DNA of 64,000 nucleotides, from contig OZ244879.1 of NCBI GenBank assembly GCA_965221295.1, positions 3,224,001-3,288,000 on the forward strand, read 5' to 3'. Positions 57,865-64,000 of this stretch are shown piece by piece. The notes beneath the pieces were generated by a model. That model saw only the letters and a list, made by a program, of their open reading frames with translations. It was not told the origin of the DNA and searched no databases. This stretch comes from Bin87 sp965221295 (GTDB lineage Bacteria; Chloroflexota; Dehalococcoidia; Lucifugimonadales; UBA3495). A program made the translations under genes and the position numbers. Position 1 is the first letter of the stretch. Every line of letters starts with the position of its first letter.

Positions 57865-59349
57865 ATGCCCGTCTATCTTCGTTCCTTCCGATTACGGGGT
57901 TTGGCCCGAGGGGCGCTTTTGGCCCTGGCATTGCTTGGCGTCGCCGCGTTGGCGGCGTGCACCCAACCGGCAACCCCCGATTCCGCGGCGCCGCCCACGG
58001 AACCACCGCTGATTCCAGCCACTGCGCCCTCCCCCGACCAGGCGGCCGCCGTATCCGACTTCGCCAGCCAACACGCCGCCATCGTTGAGGAATGGAACCT
58101 ACTGCACGACGACTTTGACCAATGGAGCGCGGGCCTGTCCGCCTGCCACCCCAACGCCATGCACCTGGCCCTCAACGAACTGGCCGTCTCGTTCAATTCC
58201 GTTACCCAAGGGGCTCGCGCCCTGTCCCGCGGGACGACCAGCAGCGAGTTGGCAGACTTGCTGATCGCCGCCGCCGAGGCGGAAGAAGCCGCATTTCGCC
58301 AGCTGCGCGACCGTTGGCAACCCAACAACTCCACGCTATTCGAGAACGTGGAACTGCAACGGGCCAAGTCTTCCCAAGCCCAAAAGGACGCTGAAGACCG
58401 CGCCATTGAACTTCGCGACGGCCTCCAGGACGCCGCCGACCCGGAGCAAATCGCAGCCTTCCTGGAAGTCTTTGAGGCGTTGAGCGAGGCCTGGAAAAAA
58501 CTAGGCGACAACTACGAGACCTTGCGGGACGGCGCGGATGACATGGAACTCGCCGCCGTCGCCAAGGGACTAGAAGAACATGTCGCTGGGCTGAAATCCA
58601 TCGCTGACGCGATTTCTGAACTACCCGAACTGGAAGGCGCCGAAGACGCGGTGGAGCTACTGACCAGCGCCGCAAAGGCAGAGTCGGAAGCCTTTTCCGA
58701 CATCGTCGACTCCCTGGCCAAGGATCAGGCCGCCAAAACCACCAGCGCCGCCCAGAGCGACGACGCCTCATCGGACGATGCCGACGCCGACGCTGAGTCC
58801 GGCGCCGCCGCCGACGCGTCCACAGCGACAGCCAGCGCCAGCGCCGACGCGCAACTTCCTGACTTCGACCCACTCGACCACGCCGTAGAAGCCAGCGCCG
58901 CAGCCCTCAAGCAGGCCAGCCGCGCCATCGACGGCCTCGCCGACCCCGACGCCGAAAGGACTCTCGCCGAGCTGCAGACGTTCGATACCGAATACCAGAG
59001 TCTGCTCGCATCCTGGTTGTCCTTCCACCAAGCCTACAATGATTGGCGCATGGACGATGGCGGCTGCGACCGAGCGCAGGTAATCGCCGACCTGGATCAG
59101 TACGCCCTGCGGATCACGTTGCTGGCCAGGGACGTGCGCGGCCTGCCCAGTTCGGGATACCTGCTGCCCATCTACTCCCTGCTCACCGAAGCGGCGGCCC
59201 GGGACGAAAACGCCTTCCGCACCCTCAGCTACACCTGGCAACCCTTCACCCTGGATTCGCTCAAGGCCGTTCATCAGGAAAGAATCAACACCGACAACCT
59301 CCGCAGAGAGGCGGAAATCGCCGTTCAGGAGCTGAAAAACAGGTCTTGA
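57865..59349 (+). CDS. Helical lipoprotein with internal duplication
   Basis: A 494-residue protein. The signal peptide ends with a lipobox (LLGVAALAAC, Cys about residue 31), so it is probably lipid-anchored outside the membrane. The mature part has a mostly helical architecture with three similar regions (about 75-195, 205-290 and 370-490): FRQLRDRWQPNNSTLFENVE in the first corresponds to FRTLSYTWQPFTLDSLKAVH in the third. An acidic Ala/Ser/Asp-rich linker (about 295-330) joins them. It follows the DUF4350 gene by 3 bp. I do not recognise a named family. Confidence 0.8.
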   Translation: MPVYLRSFRLRGLARGALLALALLGVAALAACTQPATPDSAAPPTEPPLIPATAPSPDQAAAVSDFASQHAAIVEEWNLLHDDFDQWSAGLSACHPNAMHLALNELAVSFNSVTQGARALSRGTTSSELADLLIAAAEAEEAAFRQLRDRWQPNNSTLFENVELQRAKSSQAQKDAEDRAIELRDGLQDAADPEQIAAFLEVFEALSEAWKKLGDNYETLRDGADDMELAAVAKGLEEHVAGLKSIADAISELPELEGAEDAVELLTSAAKAESEAFSDIVDSLAKDQAAKTTSAAQSDDASSDDADADAESGAAADASTATASASADAQLPDFDPLDHAVEASAAALKQASRAIDGLADPDAERTLAELQTFDTEYQSLLASWLSFHQAYNDWRMDDGGCDRAQVIADLDQYALRITLLARDVRGLPSSGYLLPIYSLLTEAAARDENAFRTLSYTWQPFTLDSLKAVHQERINTDNLRREAEIAVQELKNRS

Positions 59350-59415
59350 ACCAGCTCTTTGCCCGTGCACTGGCTGTTTGCCCGTGAGCGTGCCTTTTGA
59401 TAAGGAGACCAGACC

Positions 59416-60327
59416 ATGGCCCTGCCACCGGACCGTATCGACTATCTGCCCATCATCGACCGGCCCATCATCAAATGGCCCAACGACGCTCGCGTCGCCC
59501 TGTGGATCTCCCCCAACGTGGAGCACTACGAATACCAGCCCGTCAATGAAGGCGTCCGCGACCCGTGGCCGCGCACCCCGTATCCCGACGTGCAGCAATA
59601 CACCTACCGCGATTACGGCAACCGAGTCGGATTCTGGCGGATGCTCGAACCCCTGGACAAGCACGGCATTCGCTGCTGCGTTTCCCTCAACCTGGCCGTG
59701 CTGGAGCACTTCCCGGAAATCGCTGAGGCCATGATCGAGCGCGATTACGACTTCATGAGCCACGGCATCTACAACACCCGCTACCTCTACACCTGCACGG
59801 AAGACGAAGAGCGCGAATTCTACCGCGACTGCATCGACACCCTGAAGCGACACACCGGCAAGCAGCTCAAGGGAATGCTTGGCCCCGCCATCTCCGGCAG
59901 CGTGAGCACGCCCGACCTCATGGCCGAGGCGGGCTTGATCTACCACACGGACTGGTTCCACGACGACCAGCCCACGCCGATCAAGGTCAACGCCGGCAAA
60001 CTGGTTTCGGTGCCCTACTCCATCGAACTGAACGATTCTTCAGTACTGCGAGACAACCACTACAGCGCCGAATACTTCGCCGACATCTGCAAGGCCCAGT
60101 TCGACCAACTCTACGAGGAAGGAGCCGAGAGCGGGCGCGTCATGTGCATCGCCTTGCACCCTTTCCTGATCGGTCAACCCCACCGCATCAAGTACCTGGA
60201 AGATACGCTGGACTACATCATGTCCCACGACGGCGTATGGCAAACCACCGCCGATGAAATCGCTGAGTATTACATCGCCAATTACTACGACCAGTCCGTG
60301 TCCCACGCCCGGCAGCTCGGCGGATGA
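59416..60327 (+). CDS. Polysaccharide deacetylase-fold protein (PuuE/allantoinase-like)
   Basis: A 303-residue NodB-fold protein of the PuuE-like group: WPNDARVALWISPNVEHYEY, TYRDYGNRVGFWRMLEPLDK, FMSHGIYNTRYLYTCTEDEE, HTGKQLKGMLGPAISGSVST. The His in SHGIYNTR is a putative metal ligand. Relatives act on allantoin or sugars by deacetylation-like hydrolysis. AAGGAGACC precedes the ATG. No signal peptide, hence cytoplasmic. A paralogue follows after 27 bp. Confidence 0.88.
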   Translation: MALPPDRIDYLPIIDRPIIKWPNDARVALWISPNVEHYEYQPVNEGVRDPWPRTPYPDVQQYTYRDYGNRVGFWRMLEPLDKHGIRCCVSLNLAVLEHFPEIAEAMIERDYDFMSHGIYNTRYLYTCTEDEEREFYRDCIDTLKRHTGKQLKGMLGPAISGSVSTPDLMAEAGLIYHTDWFHDDQPTPIKVNAGKLVSVPYSIELNDSSVLRDNHYSAEYFADICKAQFDQLYEEGAESGRVMCIALHPFLIGQPHRIKYLEDTLDYIMSHDGVWQTTADEIAEYYIANYYDQSVSHARQLGG

Positions 60328-60354
60328 CGCCGCTGGCCCCGTTTACGACCCGGT

Positions 60355-61296
60355 ATGACGCAACGCTCCCGGAAGATAGCAGATATGCCCGCTCAACGAA
60401 CCTTCGGCATGGACCACCCCCACCACGAGTGGTCTCCAATCACCACGCGGCCCACCCTGCGTTGGCCCCACGACGCCCAGGTAGCCCTCTGCGTCATTCT
60501 GTCGCTGGAGCATATGGAATGGGAACCCCCGGCCACCGCTTTCCAGGTCGCCAACCTGGCCGGCGGTTCCGCTCCCCGCGCCTTTCCCGACTATGCCCGC
60601 GTGTCCCACCGCGAATACGGCCACCGGGTGGGAATCTTTCGGCTGCTGGACATCCTGGATAAGCATGGCATCACCGCCACGATTGCCATGGATGCCATGA
60701 CGGCTGAAAACTACCCCTACCTGGTTCGCCATTGCCTCGACCGTGGCTGCGAAATCATCGGCCACGGCGTGTCGGTCAGCCGGATGATCACCAGCAATAT
60801 GTCCGAGCAGGACGAGCGAGACTACATCCAGTCGTCGATCGACGCCCTGGCCCGGGCCACCGGCTCGGCGCCTCACGGATGGCTGGGCCCCGAGTACGGC
60901 GAGTCCGACCGGACGCCCCGGCTGCTGGCCGAGGCTGGAATCCGGTACGTCTGCGACTGGGCCAACGACGAACAGCCTTACCCCATGACCGTCGGCGGGA
61001 GCCCTTTCTACGCGCTGCCGCTGCTCTACGAGCTGGACGATGTGGCCGCTTTGGCCCAGCGCAAGGTAACCGTCGCCGACTACCAGCGCCGGCTCATCGA
61101 GAGCTACGAGGTTCTGCGCGACGACGGCGCCGTGACGGGCCGTCTGCTGGCGTTGCACTGGCGCCCCTGGCTGATCGGACAGCCCTTCCGGGTAGCGGCC
61201 GTTGACCGGGCTCTGGCGCGCATAATGGAACAGGGCGGCGTGTGGCCGGCCACCGGCTCCGAAATCATAGAGTGGTACCGGTCCCAATTGACCTGA
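60355..61296 (+). CDS. Polysaccharide deacetylase-fold protein (PuuE/allantoinase-like)
   Basis: A 313-residue paralogue of the previous gene: WPHDAQVALCVILSLEHMEW, SHREYGHRVGIFRLLDILDK, IIGHGVSVSRMITSNMSEQD, GSAPHGWLGPEYGESDRTPR. Similar motifs in the same order suggest gene duplication followed by divergence. The ATG at 60355 is one option; ATG at 60385 or 60409 are possible shorter starts. It lies downstream of the first copy and probably in one operon. Confidence 0.86.
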   Translation: MTQRSRKIADMPAQRTFGMDHPHHEWSPITTRPTLRWPHDAQVALCVILSLEHMEWEPPATAFQVANLAGGSAPRAFPDYARVSHREYGHRVGIFRLLDILDKHGITATIAMDAMTAENYPYLVRHCLDRGCEIIGHGVSVSRMITSNMSEQDERDYIQSSIDALARATGSAPHGWLGPEYGESDRTPRLLAEAGIRYVCDWANDEQPYPMTVGGSPFYALPLLYELDDVAALAQRKVTVADYQRRLIESYEVLRDDGAVTGRLLALHWRPWLIGQPFRVAAVDRALARIMEQGGVWPATGSEIIEWYRSQLT

Positions 61297-61456
61297 CGGG
61301 ACGACGGCGCTGATGTGGTTATAGCGAAGGTATCCCAAGTTAGCGATTTTCGATAACGTAGGTCCAATTTGCTATGAACGACGGGAGTAGCGGTTAACGG
61401 CGATCTTTGGACGCCATAGTTGAACAAACGCTCCGCTATCCCTACTTCCTGCAGGA

Positions 61457-61579
61457 ATGAGCGAGTACGTTTCGGATGTCGCAGAGCAAGCGCCAACAGC
61501 TAGAACCAATGCAGAACACATATTCGACGAATTCATGCTCCGCATCATGCCCGGCGATGACTGGCGGGCGACGCAGTAG
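61457..61579 (+). CDS. Possible small ORF (40 residues)
   Basis: A short frame begins MSEYVSDVAEQAPTARTNAE and ends RIMPGDDWRATQ. Its composition is protein-like, and a GCAGG precedes the ATG. It lies in the 312-bp gap before the amidohydrolase and ends at the start of the CAGTAG repeat, whose TAG is its stop. It may be a real small protein, a leader peptide or a remnant of a deleted gene. Confidence 0.3.
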   Translation: MSEYVSDVAEQAPTARTNAEHIFDEFMLRIMPGDDWRATQ

Positions 61580-61591
61580 CAGTAGCAGTAG
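61574..61591 (+). repeat. (CAGTAG)x3 leader repeat before the amidohydrolase gene
   Basis: Three tandem CAGTAG units (61574-61591) end 17 bp before the ATG at 61609 and are followed by ATCGGGAGGTGAACCG, a strong Shine-Dalgarno. Copy number could vary by slippage and change the spacing of upstream elements. Confidence 0.6.
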
Positions 61592-61608
61592 CATCGGGAG
61601 GTGAACCG

Positions 61609-63147
61609 ATGGCTTCCTCGCTCATTTGGGGCAAATGCCTCCTCACCGCCGCCGGCGACGCCCACCGCGTATCTTCGCTGGCCGACGCAGCCGTTTACCA
61701 GGAAGATGGACTCATCGTTGACGTCGGACCCTACCAGCAATTGCGGGCGAAATACTCCCCGGATGCTGAATTGGGCGGTCCCGGCTACGCCATAGTCCCC
61801 GGATTGGTTAACTCCCATCACCACGGCCGCGGCGTGACAACCCTCCAGATGGGAACCTGCGACGATTGCCTGGAAATGTGGATCCTGGCCGGCTGGGGAC
61901 GACGACCCTACGACCACTACCTCATGACGTTGTACACCGCCCTCAACATGCTGGAATCCGGTACCACCACCGTTATGTACAACCACCCTCAAACGCCGGC
62001 CGCCACCCTGCGGGAGGATGTTGAGGCGGTGATCCGCGGTTTCCTCGACGCCGGTATGCGGGTCGCCTTCTCCAGCTACCTCCGCAATCAGAATCGCATC
62101 GTGTACGGCGACGACGACGCCTTCCTGTCCGGCCTGCCCTCCGACCTCGCGCGTGATGTTCACCGCCATCTGGCGGCGAGCCACATGACCGACGACGATT
62201 ACTTTGCCTTTACCGATGAACTGTACCGCGAATATCACGCTCACCCGTCCGGCAAGGTCAGAGTATTGCTGAGCCCCGCCAACGTCCAGTGGAATTCCGA
62301 TGACTTCCTGCTGCGAACCAAAGAGCGAGCCGCCAGCCTCCAAACCGGCATCCACATGCACCTGGTAGAAAGCCCGTACCAAAGGGACTACGGCATCAGA
62401 ACCTGGGGCAAAACGCCGGTGGCGCACCTGCACGACCTGGAGTTTCTGGGACCCGAAGTGTCCTTCGCCCACGCCGTTTGGCTCACCGAGAGCGACATTG
62501 ACCTGCTGGCGGATGCCGGAGCCACCGTGTGCCACAACGCCAGTTCCAACCTGCGCCTCAAGAACGGCATCGCCCCGGTGAACCCCATGCTGGCACGGGG
62601 CCTCAATGTGGCCATGGGCACCGACAGCACAGCCATCAACGACGACGACGACCTGCTGCAGGAAATGCGCCTCGTCAGCAAACTGCACCGTCAGCCTGGA
62701 CTGGACTCTCCGGCCATCGCCGCCGATCAGACCTTCGCCATGGCCACGGCCAACGCCGCCTCGCCCACCGGCTTCGGGGACGCCATCGGCCGACTGGAGC
62801 CGGGGCGCCGCGCTGACCTGATCCTCATTCGCCTCGACGCCCTGCAAGACCCCTACTTGGACGACGAGGTTCCATCCGTAGAACTGATCGTCGGCCGGGC
62901 CAAGTCCCGGGACATCGCCTCCGTCATGGTCGACGGCGAGGTTTTGCTGAACGACGGGCGGCATCGCCAGGTCAACAAGGCGGAACTGGCCAGCGAACTG
63001 CGCGAACAGCTGGCCCGACCATTGGAACCTGATACCATCGCCACCCGGCAAATGGCCCGGCGGTTGGCTCCTCACGTCGAAGGCTTCTACCGGAACCATC
63101 CGCCCAGCCTGGAAAACCCTCACTACGTATTCAACAGTCGCGACTGA
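61609..63147 (+). CDS. TRZ/ATZ-type amidohydrolase
   Basis: A 512-residue metal-dependent hydrolase. The H-x-H motif is PGLVNSHHHGRGV (about residue 66), the later His ligands are in SLQTGIHMHLVESP and VSFAHAVWLTESD, and the Asp is in VAMGTDSTAINDDDDLLQEM. This set fits the mononuclear TRZ/ATZ/chlorohydrolase subfamily. It deaminates or dechlorinates N-heterocycles. GGGAGGTGA precedes the ATG. It is near PuuE-like genes and directly before a hydantoinase gene, so a catabolic operon for N-heterocycles is likely. Confidence 0.88.
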   Translation: MASSLIWGKCLLTAAGDAHRVSSLADAAVYQEDGLIVDVGPYQQLRAKYSPDAELGGPGYAIVPGLVNSHHHGRGVTTLQMGTCDDCLEMWILAGWGRRPYDHYLMTLYTALNMLESGTTTVMYNHPQTPAATLREDVEAVIRGFLDAGMRVAFSSYLRNQNRIVYGDDDAFLSGLPSDLARDVHRHLAASHMTDDDYFAFTDELYREYHAHPSGKVRVLLSPANVQWNSDDFLLRTKERAASLQTGIHMHLVESPYQRDYGIRTWGKTPVAHLHDLEFLGPEVSFAHAVWLTESDIDLLADAGATVCHNASSNLRLKNGIAPVNPMLARGLNVAMGTDSTAINDDDDLLQEMRLVSKLHRQPGLDSPAIAADQTFAMATANAASPTGFGDAIGRLEPGRRADLILIRLDALQDPYLDDEVPSVELIVGRAKSRDIASVMVDGEVLLNDGRHRQVNKAELASELREQLARPLEPDTIATRQMARRLAPHVEGFYRNHPPSLENPHYVFNSRD

Positions 63148-63163
63148 CCGTTGCCAGGATAAT

Positions 63164-64000
63164 ATGCCGCGTCATGCCCTTGCCGTCGATGTGGGCGGCA
63201 CCTTCACCGACATCGTTCTGTGCGACCTTGAAACCGGCGCCCAGACCGTCCACAAAACGCCTTCCACGCCCGACGATCCTTCGGTGGGCTTCATGCGCGG
63301 CCTGGGGGAGATTCTGCAGTCGCAAAGCCTGCCCTTCGACTCGCTGATCCACATCCTCCACGGCACCACCATCGCCACCAACTCCGTCCTGGAAAACAAG
63401 GGCGCGCCGGTGGGGTTGCTGGTCACCAACGGGTACAAATACGTCCTCGAGATCGCCCGGCACGGCACGCCTCGCCTGGTCAACCCCAACACGTGGGTCA
63501 AGCCAGAACGCCCGGTGCGGCCACGCGATTGCCTGGAAATCAACGAAAGGGTCGCTTTCGGGGGCGACATTCTCCAGCCGCTGGAAGAGGCCGACGTGGT
63601 CCGCGCGGCCCGGCAATTTGCGCGTTCCGGCGTGGCGGCCATCGCGGTCGCGTTCCTCCATTCCTACGCCAACCCCGCCCACGAGCGGCGCGCTCGCGAA
63701 ATCTTGGAGCGGGAGCTGCCGGGCGTTCCCGTGTCCCTGTCGTCCGACGTGCTGCCGGTATATCGGGAGTACGAACGCGCCATCACCACCGTGCTCAACG
63801 CATACGTCACGCCTCGGGTTAGCCGCTACCTGGAAAATCTCAAACGTTCGCTGGAAGAATCGGAAATCTCAGCCGCGCTATCCATAATGAAGTCCAACGG
63901 TGGGATCATCGGCGCGGACACGGCGGTTCGCCAACCCGTTTACACCGCGCTCTCTGGCCCGGCGGCCGGCGTGATGGCCACCGTCCAGATCGCCGAGGCG
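63164..64000 (+). CDS. Hydantoinase/oxoprolinase A subunit, N-terminal part (runs off right edge)
   Basis: From the ATG at 63164 the frame is open for 279 codons to the window edge. MPRHALAVDVGGTFTDIVLC is the ATP-binding start of the HyuA/5-oxoprolinase family (Hydant_A_N), followed by ILHGTTIATNSVLENKGAPV, LLVTNGYKYVLEIARHG and LSIMKSNGGIIGADTAVR. The enzyme hydrolyses hydantoins or 5-oxoproline with ATP and a HyuB partner, which should lie beyond the window. It follows the amidohydrolase by 16 bp. Confidence 0.92.
   Translation, partial: MPRHALAVDVGGTFTDIVLCDLETGAQTVHKTPSTPDDPSVGFMRGLGEILQSQSLPFDSLIHILHGTTIATNSVLENKGAPVGLLVTNGYKYVLEIARHGTPRLVNPNTWVKPERPVRPRDCLEINERVAFGGDILQPLEEADVVRAARQFARSGVAAIAVAFLHSYANPAHERRAREILERELPGVPVSLSSDVLPVYREYERAITTVLNAYVTPRVSRYLENLKRSLEESEISAALSIMKSNGGIIGADTAVRQPVYTALSGPAAGVMATVQIAEA

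Noticed and set aside
1..64000. tRNA or rRNA genes
   Set aside because: No stretch with cloverleaf-like conserved boxes (GGTTCGAATCC type) or rRNA sequence was recognised by eye; a tRNAscan run would settle this.

Overview
The window looks like a chromosomal segment of a high-GC, free-living or host-associated bacterium, most likely a Chloroflexota member of the Dehalococcoidia/SAR202 type. This is inferred from gene content (DUF1501/DUF1800 pair, family III CoA-transferases, cytochrome P450, several amidohydrolases and MFS carriers, a membrane-anchored giant surface protein) and from composition. No rRNA or tRNA gene was found, so the taxonomic call is an inference only.

Layout. 1-2.8 kb: an amidohydrolase running off the left edge, a MogA/MoaB-type molybdopterin protein and a small unknown protein. 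1.8-5.7 kb (minus): promoter, DUF1800, DUF1501 and NHL beta-propeller genes with hairpins between cistrons. 5.9-6.5 kb: first array of an interspersed palindromic repeat (ends CTGTCATTGCGAGG / CCTCGCAATGACAG). 6.6-10.1 kb: cytochrome P450, a degenerate OmpR-type regulator, a transglutaminase-like protein. 10.1-11.1 kb: second repeat array. 11.2-13.8 kb: gatB, secG, SAM hydrolase. 13.85-15.9 kb: third array, split by a complete IS481-like element with visible inverted repeats and a 5-bp target duplication. 16-19.4 kb: 2-oxoacid dehydrogenase E1 alpha and beta and an NHL protein. 19.4-22.5 kb (minus): thrC, NIL-domain and ThiS/MoaD-like genes, a RelA/SpoT-domain gene broken by an amber codon, and a small protein. 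22.6-23.2 kb: remnant of a restriction-modification operon. 23.2-31.5 kb: flavin reductase, BtuF-like protein, two MFS carriers, DUF951, pyrF, VOC protein, larE and larC. 31.6-45.9 kb: one 4766-residue surface protein. 46.3-46.9 kb: decayed relative of that protein. 46.9-50.7 kb: RidA, repeat array, a periplasmic-binding-fold protein, MFS carrier. 51.1-54.7 kb (minus): MaoC-type dehydratase and two CoA-transferases. 54.8-55.4 kb: repeat array. 55.6-59.3 kb: S49 peptidase, DUF4350 protein and helical lipoprotein. 59.4-64 kb: two polysaccharide-deacetylase-fold proteins, a TRZ/ATZ-type amidohydrolase and the start of a hydantoinase A gene.

The most unusual pattern is a set of short, gene-specific tandem repeats lying in the leader between promoter and start codon of otherwise unrelated genes: P450 (22 bp x2), gatB (15 bp x2, overlapping the start), thrC (15 bp x3), pyrF (about 16 bp x5), the S49 peptidase (14 bp x4) and an amidohydrolase (6 bp x3). 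In several cases the unit carries a Shine-Dalgarno-like purine run. The window also holds a nonsense-interrupted alarmone-synthetase-like gene, a restriction-modification remnant truncated at the interspersed repeat, a thrC/NIL/ThiS-like cluster suggestive of thiocarboxylate sulfur transfer, and a surface protein with six near-identical homogenised repeats.
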